Shown here in pieces: positions 17,120 through 25,790 of a DNA stretch of 64,000 bases (its first letter is position 1; every line of letters starts with the position of its first letter). The stretch spans positions 1 to 64,000 of the forward strand of contig CANOTO010000003.1 in assembly GCA_947570215.1 (NCBI GenBank). The letters are read 5' to 3'. The notes beneath the pieces are model-generated. The model saw only the letters and a list, made by a program, of their open reading frames with translations. It made no database searches and was not told the origin of the DNA. The stretch is from an uncultured Clostridia bacterium. GTDB taxonomy: Bacteria; Bacillota; Clostridia; Christensenellales; CAG-314. A program made the position numbers and the translations under genes.

Positions 17120-18289
17120 CTATTTCATCAATTCTTGCGCCATTTGCTTTATTGCAAGGCGGTTATCGTCCGACATTGAAGACGTTATTGTAACGGTTGT
17201 ATCCAGCCAAGTTATATTCTTGCTTTTTTCGAACTTAGCCTTGATTACCTTTGCCGCCATAGGCGCCCAGCTGCCGTTTTCGATTACGCCTATGGTACGG
17301 TTTTGGTAATTACGCTCCGTAAGGTGGTCGATAAACTCACGCATAAAGGGGAATATATCCGCATTGTAGGTTGTCGTCGCCAACACCAACTTGCCGTACT
17401 TGAAGGCGTCTTCCACCGCTTCCGCCATATCGTCGCGCGCAAGGTCGGTTATTACAACCTTGGGACAGCCGAGAGACTCCAATTCTTCCGCAAGTAATTC
17501 CGCCGCTTGTTTTGTATGTCCGTAAACGGAAGTATACGCAATGCATATTCCGTCGCACTCTACGCCGTAGCTCGACCAGATATCGTACAAGTTAAGATAG
17601 TATCCGAGATTTTCCGTAAGAACAGGACCGTGCAGTGGGCAAATCTTTTCGATATCGAGCGTTGCGGCCTTTTTAAGCAGAGCCTGCACCTGAGCCCCGT
17701 ACTTGCCGACAATTCCGAAATAGTATCTACGCGCTTCGCAAGCCCAATCTTCGTCGGTGTCTAACGCGCCGAATTTACCGAAGCCGTCGGCGGAGAACAA
17801 AACCCTATCCGTCGAATCGCAGGTAACCATGACCTCCGGCCAATGCACCATCGGCGCAAATACAAAAGTCAATTGATGCTTGCCGAGAGAAAGCGTTTGA
17901 CCGTTTTCCACCACAAGACTGTTAGGTATGTCCAAGCCGCGGAAGAAGTTGGAAAGCATTGCAAAGGTTTTGGCGTTTGCCACCACCGTGGCGTCGGGAT
18001 ACGTTTGCAAAAATCTTCCTATGTTAGCCGAGTGGTCGGGTTCCATATGCTGAACAATCAAGAAGTCGGGCGTTCTGCCGCCCAAAGCACGCTTGATGTT
18101 GTCTATCCATTCGTCTCCGAAATGTTCGTCCACAGTATCCATAACTGCAATTTTATCGTCCAGTATAACGTACGAGTTGTACGCCATGCCGTTAGGGACA
18201 ACGTATTGACCTTCGAACAAGTCTACGTCGTGATCGTTTACGCCGATATACTTTATGTCCTTTGTGATATTTACATTAGTACTTTTCAT
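17120..18289 (-). CDS. Flavodiiron protein (FprA type)
   Basis: 389 residues with the two-domain class A architecture. The metallo-beta-lactamase domain carries the di-iron ligands H81, E83 and D85 in QHMEPDHS, H149, D168 and H220. The flavodoxin domain begins near residue 248 (ICIAYTSVYGHTKQ, the FMN phosphate loop). There is no rubredoxin extension. These enzymes reduce oxygen to water, or nitric oxide to N2O, in the cytoplasm of anaerobes. The ATG at 18289 has GGAG upstream, whereas the frame to 18319 does not fit the family. It has its own promoter and probably carries the downstream membrane-protein gene. Confidence 0.94.
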   Translation of the reverse strand: MKSTNVNITKDIKYIGVNDHDVDLFEGQYVVPNGMAYNSYVILDDKIAVMDTVDEHFGDEWIDNIKRALGGRTPDFLIVQHMEPDHSANIGRFLQTYPDATVVANAKTFAMLSNFFRGLDIPNSLVVENGQTLSLGKHQLTFVFAPMVHWPEVMVTCDSTDRVLFSADGFGKFGALDTDEDWACEARRYYFGIVGKYGAQVQALLKKAATLDIEKICPLHGPVLTENLGYYLNLYDIWSSYGVECDGICIAYTSVYGHTKQAAELLAEELESLGCPKVVITDLARDDMAEAVEDAFKYGKLVLATTTYNADIFPFMREFIDHLTERNYQNRTIGVIENGSWAPMAAKVIKAKFEKSKNITWLDTTVTITSSMSDDNRLAIKQMAQELMK

Positions 18290-18319
18290 AATACGCTCCA
18301 TATATGTTTTTACGAACAA

Positions 18320-18348
18320 ATTATATATTAATTTAACCTACTTGTCTA
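18320..18348 (-). promoter_or_regulatory. Promoter of the flavodiiron gene
   Basis: Minus-strand -35 TAGACA (18348-18343), 17-bp spacer, -10 TATAAT (18325-18320). The leader is about 24 nt. Confidence 0.75.
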
Positions 18349-18386
18349 TTGAATACCCAAACGTATTTCAAAAGTCTTTACAAACA

Positions 18387-18425
18387 CAAATGACGAACCG
18401 TTAGATATAAACGGTTCGTCATTTG
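18387..18425 (-). terminator. Terminator of the surface lipoprotein gene
   Basis: A 16-bp perfect stem (left arm 18387-18402, right arm 18410-18425, loop of 7) ends 22 nt after the stop codon. The U-run is weak, but stem strength supports a terminator or a transcription insulator before the flavodiiron promoter. Confidence 0.65.
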
Positions 18426-18447
18426 TTGCTATGTTCGATAATCGAAC

Positions 18448-20316
18448 TTACAAAATAAGCTTCGGCAATTCGCCGTCGGTCAAATTCCATACGGTATCGT
18501 CCAACTTTAACGTTTGTTCGAACCAAGCTGCGGTAAGATACACGTCGGCGGCTACCGTTATAACGTCGTCGTCCTTCATACCTTCGGCGGAAGCTGCCGC
18601 AATGTAATTGTTTGCAACGGTATAGCCTGCGGCTTGCATTGTAAGGGCGTACGCCTTGGCATTATCGGTTTTATCCCCGCTTACAGTTGCAGTTCCGACA
18701 TACAGACAATTCTCAAGCTTTTTGTCGGTACCTAACGCATTACAGATGATTCCCGCAACTATAACGTTAGAGTTGTTCCATTGAATGTTGAAATCAACTG
18801 CCGAATAACAATTTGCGATACTGCCAGACGGCGCTCCGATTGCTTGAGTTACGCCTGCCGTTATACCGCCTGCAACGCAGAGCGCTTGTGGATTAACGTA
18901 ATTACCGCTTACGGAAATACTACCCGTAGCATAACAATCTGTTATGTCGGTATTAGGCGCTAACCCGATTATTCCGCCCGCATAGCAATCGATTGCCGAC
19001 ACAGTTAGGCTCGTAGTTGCCCAAGATCTTGCAATCGTTACCGCCGTGGCTTTTTCCACAGCGCCTACCAGTCCGCCGACATAGCCCTTCACAAATTCCT
19101 CCGAGCCGTTATCGGCGGATATCTTGGCGTTGCTGTTTTCTATTACGCAATTTGCGCTTACCTTACCTACCAGTCCGCCGAAGTAAAAGCCTGTCGTTTC
19201 TTCTCCTGTAAGTTCTATAGTAACGTCTGCGCTGCAACCGCTGATTTTACTGTCGGCGGCGGAGATTTCTCCGCACAAACCGCCTACGGAATAACTACGC
19301 GAAATGATACGGGAAAGCACGATTTTTCCGCTTACTTTACAGTTGGACAATTCCTTAGCGCAGTTTATAAGGATACCGTGCGTCATAGGCGACGGCGCGG
19401 TTGTTATCTGCGCGTTTTCGACGGTTAAGTCGCGAATTACCGTATTCTTTCCGTTGGTATGGAATATTCCGCCGTAAGCGTTAATACCGTTGTTATCAGA
19501 ACAATCGATAAGGGGCGAAATCAATTTTTTGCCGTTACCAAGTATCGTTCCCGAAAAAACGATAATGTCGCAAACTGGAGCGGCGGGAAAAGTTATGTCT
19601 TCAAGCAACTTATACGTGGCATTGTAATTGTATTCGCCAATTGCCTTTAATTCGTCGTATGTCTCAATCAAAAACGGATCGGCGGCGCTGCCGGTACCGC
19701 CGGCAAAATCGTTGTACGATATTGTTATTTTCAGGTCGTCGCCCGCAAGATTTTCCGACGTTTCCTTATAGCGCACCAACACGGTTTTTTCGCCCTTTTG
19801 AGCATACTTATGCGTTGAGGCGGCAGAATAGCTTGCGCCGTTATCGAAGCTGACTTCCATTTCGTCCGTAATGCCGATCAAGGTTACTTCGCCGTGATAA
19901 ATAGTTGCGGTGACCTTGGTTGGAACGCGATCGTTCGCAACACGCAGGGTCTTGACTTTTTTACAAAATGATTTGCTTGCTTGATATTCGCCGTAGCCCT
20001 TTTGACGGGCGCAAACGGTATACTCCGTATTGGGCGTTAAACCGTCGAATACGTATCCGACGGAATTGTCGAAATCCTTCCAATCGGTTCCGTTTATACT
20101 TATTTCTGTTTCGCCGCCGCCTTCTTCGCCGTATAAAACGTCGAAAACCTTTATCGAATCCTTCGTAATGTTTTCAATAGTAATATCCGTAGGCGGATTT
20201 AACTCTTTATCGTCGTCATTACTTCCGTTCGGGATAAATACGCAAGCCGCGAGTGTAGCGCAAACGAACACACACGCCAGCGCCAAAATAATAATCCGAA
20301 ACAGTTTACGTTTCAT
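18448..20316 (-). CDS. Large surface lipoprotein with GLUG-like beta-helix repeats
   Basis: 622 residues. The lipobox ATLAAC puts the lipidated Cys near residue 23. A fibronectin-III-like domain follows (TDITIENITKDSIKV to LTPNTEYTVCARQ, about residues 40-125). A right-handed beta-helix region from about residue 205 to 585 has repeated GGLVG, GGLCG and GGIIG motifs spaced 40-60 residues apart. Such GLUG repeats occur in adhesins and secreted proteases' stalks. No catalytic motif is visible. The ATG at 20316 has GGAG 8 nt upstream and opens directly into the signal peptide. Its promoter has a G9 run in the spacer, so expression may switch on and off. Confidence 0.8.
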   Translation of the reverse strand: MKRKLFRIIILALACVFVCATLAACVFIPNGSNDDDKELNPPTDITIENITKDSIKVFDVLYGEEGGGETEISINGTDWKDFDNSVGYVFDGLTPNTEYTVCARQKGYGEYQASKSFCKKVKTLRVANDRVPTKVTATIYHGEVTLIGITDEMEVSFDNGASYSAASTHKYAQKGEKTVLVRYKETSENLAGDDLKITISYNDFAGGTGSAADPFLIETYDELKAIGEYNYNATYKLLEDITFPAAPVCDIIVFSGTILGNGKKLISPLIDCSDNNGINAYGGIFHTNGKNTVIRDLTVENAQITTAPSPMTHGILINCAKELSNCKVSGKIVLSRIISRSYSVGGLCGEISAADSKISGCSADVTIELTGEETTGFYFGGLVGKVSANCVIENSNAKISADNGSEEFVKGYVGGLVGAVEKATAVTIARSWATTSLTVSAIDCYAGGIIGLAPNTDITDCYATGSISVSGNYVNPQALCVAGGITAGVTQAIGAPSGSIANCYSAVDFNIQWNNSNVIVAGIICNALGTDKKLENCLYVGTATVSGDKTDNAKAYALTMQAAGYTVANNYIAAASAEGMKDDDVITVAADVYLTAAWFEQTLKLDDTVWNLTDGELPKLIL

Positions 20317-20391
20317 TTCGTTATCTCCATATTGCAATGCAATTGAACAACGTTTATGTCTGCAAAAAAACTCAAACATCGAACAAAGCAT

Positions 20392-20422
20392 ATTATACTA
20401 CATTTACCCCCCCCCGCGTCAA
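20392..20422 (-). promoter_or_regulatory. Candidate phase-variable promoter with G9 in the spacer
   Basis: Minus-strand -35 TTGACG (20422-20417) and consensus -10 TATAAT (20397-20392) are separated by 19 bp, nine of which are an uninterrupted G run (20415-20407). Loss of one to three Gs would bring the spacer to 18-16 bp. The arrangement copies the slippage switches known for Neisseria porA. The rest of the gap (20317-20391) is a 70-nt leader with nothing else evident. Confidence 0.7.
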
Positions 20423-20515
20423 CTTATCCGAAGGAAAAAACAATACAAAGAAAACCAAGCAATATTGCGGAAAATTATCAATATTTTATAGTAATATATT
20501 GAATCCAAATAAAAG

Positions 20516-20546
20516 AAAACCCGTTTCGTCCTCCGAAACGGGTTTT
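20516..20546 (-). terminator. Terminator of the ribosomal protein operon
   Basis: A 9-bp GC-rich stem (CCCGTTTCG / CGAAACGGG), extended by AAAA/TTTT, has a loop of five bases. It lies 20 nt after the rplQ stop codon on the minus strand. Confidence 0.85.
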
Positions 20547-20565
20547 ATAAGCAATTATAATCGGA

Positions 20566-21075
20566 TTACAGAATAACTACAAGAGCCATTTCCGCGCCGT
20601 CGCCGCGGCGCTGCGTCATCTTGTACACTGCGGTATAACCGCCGCGCTGTCCCTTTTCTTCGGCAATCTTGTCGAACTTGGGAGCGTACTCGTTGAACAT
20701 CTTTTCAATGAGCGGATGACGTACCGTCTTAGTACGCAAAGCGTATTCCGTCTTCTTTTCCTTGGGCAGACGCGTTTCTTGAAGATCCGCCAAGTTAGCC
20801 ATAAGCGTACGTCTTGCGGCGAGCTTATTTGCTCCGTCGTTAATAACCTTAACAGTCGTTTCCTTGCCGTTGACGATCTTGGTCTTTTCCACTTCTACGG
20901 TATCTTTGTAGGTGTTTACGGCAAGAGTAATGTACTTCTCGGCAAGAGATTGAACTTCCTTTGCGCGGGCTTCGGTAGTTTCTAATTTGCCGTTCCACAA
21001 AAGTTGAGATACTTGGTTCTTCAAAAGAGCCATTCTCAAATCCGTTGCTTTTCCTAATTTTCTATGTGATGCCAT
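20566..21075 (-). CDS. rplQ: Ribosomal protein L17
   Basis: 169 residues. The L17 N-terminus (HRKLGKATDLRMALLKNQVSQLL) and C-terminus (GGYTAVYKMTQRRGDGAEMALV) are clear. It is 40-50 residues longer than typical bacterial L17, with the extra sequence spread over about residues 50-115 (including KTKIVNGKETTVKVIN). L17 sits near the exit tunnel of the 50S subunit. It is the last gene of the cluster, 12 nt after rpoA. Confidence 0.95.
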   Translation of the reverse strand: MASHRKLGKATDLRMALLKNQVSQLLWNGKLETTEARAKEVQSLAEKYITLAVNTYKDTVEVEKTKIVNGKETTVKVINDGANKLAARRTLMANLADLQETRLPKEKKTEYALRTKTVRHPLIEKMFNEYAPKFDKIAEEKGQRGGYTAVYKMTQRRGDGAEMALVVIL

Positions 21076-21087
21076 TTTGCGATTCTC

Positions 21088-22059
21088 CTATTCATCCTTA
21101 TTTTTCAAAGACAGACCGTAACTTTCCAATTTCGCTATAACTTCGTCTAACGACTTTCTGCCAAGGTTACGAACCTTCAACATATCGTCTTCCGTCCTGC
21201 AAGTAAGATCTTCTACCGTTTGAATGCCTGCGCGCTTCAAGCAGTTATAGGAACGGACGGACAAATCCATATCGTCGATATTCATTTCCAACACGCGCTT
21301 GTGGTTGTCGCTTTCACGCGGAATAAGAATATCACGGTTGAAGTTTTCGGACAAATCGACAAACATTCTGATATGGTCTTCGATGATTTTCGCAGCCAAA
21401 GACACGATTTCCCTTCCCGAAAACGCGCCGTTTGTTTCTACTTCCAGAGTCAGCTTGTCGCGGGTTATATCTTGTCCCACGCGGGCGCTCTCTACGTTGT
21501 AGCTCGCCTTTTTTACGGGTCCGAACAACGAATCGATAGGTATGTAACCGATGGGATAGCTAATCTTAAGCTCGCGATTGCGTTCTTTGTTCTTTTCGAT
21601 GGAATAATAACCGCATCCGCGGGCTACGTATAGCTCGCAGTTAAGCGCGGCGCCTTCTTCCAAAGTACAAAGGTACAAATCGGGATTGAGTACTTCCACT
21701 TCGGCATCCGTCAAAATGTCTCCCGCATGAACTTCGCAGGGTCCCGTTTTGCTTATCGATATCGTTTTTCTGAAATCATTGTCTTCGTTGTCCGACTTTA
21801 ACGCCAAACGTTTAATATTAAGTATAATGTCCGTTACGTCTTCTTTTACGCCGGGAATAGTCGAAAACTCGTGCTGAATACCTTCTATTCTCAAGCCAAC
21901 CACAGCAACTCCCGGAAGAGCGGCAAGCAATACTCGACGCAAAGCGTTACCGAGCGTTATACCGTACCCTCTTTCCAACGGTTCTGCGACAATCTTGATT
22001 ATGCTGGCATTCTGTCCGCTTTCTTCAACTGTCATTACCGGTTTTTCTATTTCCATCAT
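21088..22059 (-). CDS. rpoA: RNA polymerase alpha subunit
   Basis: 323 residues. The N-terminal dimerisation and assembly domain has ERGYGITLGNALRRVLL and LALKSDNEDN. After a linker, the C-terminal DNA- and activator-binding domain has the two helix-hairpin-helix motifs (LSVRSYNCLKRAGIQTVEDL and LGRKSLDEVIAKLESYG). Two ATGs are in tandem, and the first is 11 nt from GGAG. The order rpsD-rpoA-rplQ is standard. Confidence 0.97.
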   Translation of the reverse strand: MMEIEKPVMTVEESGQNASIIKIVAEPLERGYGITLGNALRRVLLAALPGVAVVGLRIEGIQHEFSTIPGVKEDVTDIILNIKRLALKSDNEDNDFRKTISISKTGPCEVHAGDILTDAEVEVLNPDLYLCTLEEGAALNCELYVARGCGYYSIEKNKERNRELKISYPIGYIPIDSLFGPVKKASYNVESARVGQDITRDKLTLEVETNGAFSGREIVSLAAKIIEDHIRMFVDLSENFNRDILIPRESDNHKRVLEMNIDDMDLSVRSYNCLKRAGIQTVEDLTCRTEDDMLKVRNLGRKSLDEVIAKLESYGLSLKNKDE

Positions 22060-22154
22060 TGGACAACAATCTCCTTTTATTATTTAATGTTGTAGCTCGC
22101 GCCGAATACCGTGCGCGGCAGGTGCAAAACAAACAAGTACGACAGAGAGAAATA

Positions 22155-22781
22155 CTATTTGGAGTACAACTCGACGATCATATGCTCTTGAATGTTCATA
22201 TCGATATCTTCTCTCGTAGGCTTGGCAAGAACCTTACCTGTAAGCTCGGCGGGATCGAAATCCAGCCATTTGGGAAGATTCGACGGTTTTTTGGATTGTT
22301 TAAGCTCCGTAAACAAGGGTTGTTCTTTCTTGTTTTCTTTGATGGAAACCGTGTCTCCAACCTTGATTTCGTAACTGGGGATAGTAACGCGCTTTCCGTT
22401 TACCGTGATCAAACCGTGGTTGACAAATTGTCTTGCTTGACTGCGGGAAACGCCTATACCCATACGGTATACTACGTTGTCCAGTCTTTCCTCAAGCAAT
22501 ATAAGCATATTTGCACCCGTGACGCCTTTAAGACGTTCGGCTTCTTCGTAATATTTGTGGAATTGCTTTTCCTGAAGTCCGTAGATTCTCTTGGTCTTTT
22601 GCTTTTCTCTTAATTGAAGACCGTATTCGGTTACTTTCTTACGAGAGTCGGCGTGTACTCCGGGAATCTTACCGCGGCGGGTAATAGCGCACTTATCGGT
22701 GTAGCATCTGTCGCCCTTCAAGAATAATTTGCATTTTTCGCGTCTGCATTGACGGCAATCTGCCTCTGTATATCTAGCCAT
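22155..22781 (-). CDS. rpsD: Ribosomal protein S4 (zinc-binding form)
   Basis: 208 residues. Four N-terminal cysteines (C9, C12, C26, C31) form the zinc site of C+ S4 proteins. The S4 RNA-binding domain follows ([20 protein letters not shown]). S4 nucleates 30S assembly on 16S rRNA. In B. subtilis rpsD stands alone elsewhere, while here it lies inside the alpha operon as in E. coli, where S4 represses its own operon. Confidence 0.97.
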   Translation of the reverse strand: MARYTEADCRQCRREKCKLFLKGDRCYTDKCAITRRGKIPGVHADSRKKVTEYGLQLREKQKTKRIYGLQEKQFHKYYEEAERLKGVTGANMLILLEERLDNVVYRMGIGVSRSQARQFVNHGLITVNGKRVTIPSYEIKVGDTVSIKENKKEQPLFTELKQSKKPSNLPKWLDFDPAELTGKVLAKPTREDIDMNIQEHMIVELYSK

Positions 22782-22797
22782 ATTTATTCTCCTTTAA

Positions 22798-23187
22798 CTA
22801 TACTCTTCTGCGCTTGGGCGGACGGCATCCGTTGTGAGCGATGGGAGATACGTCCCTTATCAAGGTCACTTCGATTTCCGCAGTTTGCAAAGCGCGTATT
22901 GCGGATTCGCGTCCTTGACCGGGACCTTTTACGTATACTTCTACCGAGCGAAGGCCGTATTCTTTTGCGCCTTTTGCCGCGACCTCGGCAGCTTGCTGCG
23001 CTGCGAATGCGGTACTCTTACGCGAACCGCGGAAGCCGAGACTTCCCGAACTGCACCAAGACAGAGCGTTGCCGTTCATATCGGTAAAGGTTACGATAGT
23101 GTTGTTGAAGGAAGCGTGAATATGTACTTGTCCTTTGTCTACTTTTCTTATGTCGCGTCTTTTCTTGACAACTTTTTTACCAGCCAT
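22798..23187 (-). CDS. rpsK: Ribosomal protein S11
   Basis: 129 residues. The typical core ([20 protein letters not shown]) and the basic C-terminal [11 protein letters not shown] are intact. It binds the 30S platform. AGGAGG precedes the ATG, and the gene is 11 nt after rpsM. Confidence 0.97.
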   Translation of the reverse strand: MAGKKVVKKRRDIRKVDKGQVHIHASFNNTIVTFTDMNGNALSWCSSGSLGFRGSRKSTAFAAQQAAEVAAKGAKEYGLRSVEVYVKGPGQGRESAIRALQTAEIEVTLIRDVSPIAHNGCRPPKRRRV

Positions 23188-23198
23188 TATTCGTCCTC

Positions 23199-23573
23199 CT
23201 ACTTAGCCTTTTTACCGCGAGATACGGTGCGTTTGGGTCCTTTTCTCGTGCGGGCGTTTTGTTTAGTGGATTGTCCTCTTACGGGAAGTCCCTTGCGGTG
23301 ACGGATTCCACGGTAGGAGCCAATTTCAATTTGTCTTTTTATATTCATAGAAACTTCACGACGAAGGTCGCCTTCTACGTGGAGATTCTTTTCTATACAA
23401 TCACGGATCTTGGATACGTCGTCTTCGGTCAAATCCTTGACGCGAGTATCGGGATTAACGCCTGTTTCGGCAAGAATGTTCTTAGCCGTTGTGCGTCCGA
23501 TTCCGTAAATGTAGGTCAAGCCGATTTCAATACGTTTTTCTCTGGGTAAATCTACACCGGAAATACGAGCCAT
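23199..23573 (-). CDS. rpsM: Ribosomal protein S13
   Basis: 124 residues. It has the standard helix-two-turn-helix ([18 protein letters not shown]) and the basic C-terminal tail [15 protein letters not shown]. It sits at the 30S head, contacting the P-site tRNA and 50S. It follows an unusual 150-bp gap after rpmJ, the place where the alpha-operon leader lies in E. coli. Confidence 0.97.
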   Translation of the reverse strand: MARISGVDLPREKRIEIGLTYIYGIGRTTAKNILAETGVNPDTRVKDLTEDDVSKIRDCIEKNLHVEGDLRREVSMNIKRQIEIGSYRGIRHRKGLPVRGQSTKQNARTRKGPKRTVSRGKKAK

Positions 23574-23723
23574 TAGTTTTTCTCCTTAAAGTTTTGTTAA
23601 TAAATTATTTTATATATTTACACGCAAAGGCGAGCGAGCCTAAGTGGAATGATGTCGCTTATCCTAAAACGTGATTGTATCCTAAGTTGACGCCGTTATA
23701 TCGGCGGTACTTACAGACAAATT
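23574..23723 (-). promoter_or_regulatory. 150-bp gap before rpsM: candidate alpha-operon leader
   Basis: Every other gap in the ribosomal cluster is under about 50 bp. This one holds a 5-bp hairpin (23691-23706) and three TTAGG elements (around 23639, 23663 and 23681). It has no ORF and no clear promoter or terminator. Its position matches the S4-regulated alpha-operon leader of enteric bacteria, and rpsD is two genes downstream. Confidence 0.4.
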
Positions 23724-23840
23724 TTAGCCTTGTCTTTGCTTGTGTTTGGGATATTTGGAACAAATAACCATAACTTTTCCGTTACGTTTGATTACCTTAC
23801 ACTTGTCGCACATAGGCTTAACAGACGGTCTTACTTTCAT
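23724..23840 (-). CDS. rpmJ: Ribosomal protein L36 (zinc-binding form)
   Basis: 38 residues, one longer than the usual 37. It starts [11 protein letters not shown] and carries the zinc ligands CDKC, a third Cys in VICSK and His in KHKQRQG. The ATG at 23840 has AAGGAGG upstream. The longer frame to 23915 is not part of the protein. Confidence 0.95.
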   Translation of the reverse strand: MKVRPSVKPMCDKCKVIKRNGKVMVICSKYPKHKQRQG

Positions 23841-23887
23841 TTTATCCTCCTTGTTACGGGTCTCCCCGCAAAGCGTATTTATAAGAA

Positions 23888-24118
23888 TTATTGTTGAACG
23901 CCCTTCGTTCTCCAAACGATTCGACCCTTGGTAAGGTCGTAAGGGCTCATTTCAAGTTTTACTGCGTCTCCGGGAAGAATTCTTATGGAGTGAATCCGCA
24001 ATTTTCCCGAAACGTAAGCGGTTATTTCGTGATTATTTGTAAGTCTTACCCGAAATTCTGCATTGCGAAGCGCTTCTACGACTACGCCTTCAACCTCGAT
24101 TACATCGTCCTTTGACAT
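23888..24118 (-). CDS. infA: Translation initiation factor IF-1
   Basis: 76 residues with the S1/OB fold signature: [31 protein letters not shown] and GRIVWR. It binds the 30S A-site during initiation. The usual order of KOW gene, infA, rpmJ is kept. Confidence 0.96.
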   Translation of the reverse strand: MSKDDVIEVEGVVVEALRNAEFRVRLTNNHEITAYVSGKLRIHSIRILPGDAVKLEMSPYDLTKGRIVWRTKGVQQ

Positions 24119-24128
24119 TCGATTTCTC

Positions 24129-24419
24129 CTAATTGTTTTGTTGGTTAAACTGTCTTAACGCGCTTTTTACTTCGCTGTCGAAAACTTTCTTGTCAGTTTC
24201 GAGTTTAAGCGCTATGGCGTCCAGCGTCGTTCCGCTGAAAGAAACGTGCTTTACGTTTTTTTTCTTGGGTGCGTTCAGTTTACGCGCACCGCCGTCGGCA
24301 AGATATACATAACCGTTCTTGGCGTCTACGCCTACAACTGCAAAATAAGCCCCTTTATCTCTGCCCTTGGTGGAAAGCACCACGCTGCCGATTGCTAAAC
24401 CGTTGTCGTTCATATTCAC
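24129..24419 (-). CDS. KOW-domain RNA-binding protein (L14e-like)
   Basis: 96 residues. The N-terminal half is a KOW/SH3-like fold ([24 protein letters not shown]), as in eukaryotic L14e. A lysine-rich turn ([10 protein letters not shown]) and a charged helix follow. Many Clostridia carry such a gene at exactly this place, between map and infA. It is probably ribosome-associated; its function is not established. The start directly follows the map stop codon. Confidence 0.85.
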   Translation of the reverse strand: MNMNDNGLAIGSVVLSTKGRDKGAYFAVVGVDAKNGYVYLADGGARKLNAPKKKNVKHVSFSGTTLDAIALKLETDKKVFDSEVKSALRQFNQQNN

Positions 24420-25169
24420 CTACAAACTTAAAATCTCTATGCCGTCGTCTAAAATCGCTATTGTATTCTCGTAATGAGCCGACGGCTTACGGTCGCGGGT
24501 TTTGACGGTCCAACCGTCGGCGCACCAGTCGACGCGTTCCGTTCCCATCGTTATCATAGGCTCTACCGCAATAGTCATACCGTGGGACAGTCTCATTCCG
24601 TGTCCAGCGCGTCCGAAATTGGGAACTTCGGGGTCTTCGTGCATTTCTCGTCCTATACCGTGTCCCACCAACTCGCGCACTACCCCGTAGCCGAAGCCTT
24701 CGGCGTAGCTTTGGATTGCGTATCCGAGATCGCCCAAACGAGTCACTCCCGAAACGATGCTGTTTATTCCGACGAAAAAGCTTTGCTCGGTAACGTCTAT
24801 TAACTGCTGACACTCGGGAGATATTATTCCTACCGCCACAGTTCTCGCAGCGTCGCCGTGCCAGCCGTTTAATATCGCTCCGCAATCGTAGGAAACAATT
24901 TGTCCTTCCTGCAAAATTTTCTTTTTGGAAGGGATTCCGTGAACGACTTCACAGTCGACAGACACGCATATGCTTGCGGGAAAACCGTTGTAATTTAGAA
25001 AACTTGGTACGGCTTTTTGAGAAACTATATAGTCGTGCGCCAACTTGTTCAAGTCGTACGTCGATACACCCGGCTTTGTATTGTCACGCAGAAGATTCAA
25101 CGTGTCGCGGACGATTATATTCGCTTTACGCATCTCGTCGATTTGCGAACTGGACTTGATTAAAATCAT
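24420..25169 (-). CDS. map: Methionine aminopeptidase type I
   Basis: 249 residues with the pita-bread fold. The metal ligands appear in SYDCGAILNGWHGDAART (two Asp), GHGIGREMHEDP (His) and the two late Glu residues in VEPMITMG and HYENTIAI. It removes the initiator methionine from new proteins. It overlaps adk by ATGA, implying translational coupling. There is no N-terminal zinc finger extension. Confidence 0.97.
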   Translation of the reverse strand: MILIKSSSQIDEMRKANIIVRDTLNLLRDNTKPGVSTYDLNKLAHDYIVSQKAVPSFLNYNGFPASICVSVDCEVVHGIPSKKKILQEGQIVSYDCGAILNGWHGDAARTVAVGIISPECQQLIDVTEQSFFVGINSIVSGVTRLGDLGYAIQSYAEGFGYGVVRELVGHGIGREMHEDPEVPNFGRAGHGMRLSHGMTIAVEPMITMGTERVDWCADGWTVKTRDRKPSAHYENTIAILDDGIEILSL

Positions 25170-25789
25170 TTTCCGATTGCCGCCGTAATTCTTGCGTATA
25201 CTTCGTCTACCGTACCGTTCCCGTCCACAGTAATAAGCTTACCCTGCTTTTCGTAATACTCGATTAAAGGGAAGGTTGTTTTGTAGTACACTCTCAATCT
25301 CTCTCTAACCGTTTCTTCCGAGTCGTCCGCGCGAATAATCAGCTTACCGCCGCACGCAGGACATATATTACCGTCACCGAGAGTCGAAACGTGGAACGTA
25401 CCGTTACAATCGGGGCAGAACCTGCGTCCCGACAAGCGTTTAACAATAGAGTCCTCGTCAACGTCGATATTTATCGCGGCGCTTATTTGCTGAAAACCGT
25501 CCAACGCTTCCGCTTGCACTATCGAGCGGGGAAAACCGTCCAATATGTATCCGTTGCGGCAGTCGGCTTCCGACAATCTGTTTTTTACGATTTCTATCGT
25601 GATTTCGTCGGGAACAAGATCGCCGCGAGCCATAATGTCTCGAACCAACAAACCCAAAGGGGTTTCTTCCTTCAAATTCTTGCGGAAGATGTCCCCTGTG
25701 GATATTTGCGGGATTTGTAAATCGTTTGTGAGCTTCTGCGCCATGGTGCCTTTGCCGCTGCCCGGCGCGCCTAACAAGATTACATTCAT
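25166..25789 (-). CDS. adk: Adenylate kinase
   Basis: 207 residues. The P-loop GAPGSGKGT lies at residues 7-15, followed by DGFPRS and the LID domain with two Cys pairs (CPDC and CPAC, about residues 127-150), marking the zinc-binding Gram-positive form. It interconverts ATP and AMP with two ADP. It lies between secY and map, as in most Firmicutes. Confidence 0.97.
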   Translation of the reverse strand: MNVILLGAPGSGKGTMAQKLTNDLQIPQISTGDIFRKNLKEETPLGLLVRDIMARGDLVPDEITIEIVKNRLSEADCRNGYILDGFPRSIVQAEALDGFQQISAAINIDVDEDSIVKRLSGRRFCPDCNGTFHVSTLGDGNICPACGGKLIIRADDSEETVRERLRVYYKTTFPLIEYYEKQGKLITVDGNGTVDEVYARITAAIGK

Positions 25790-25790
25790 A

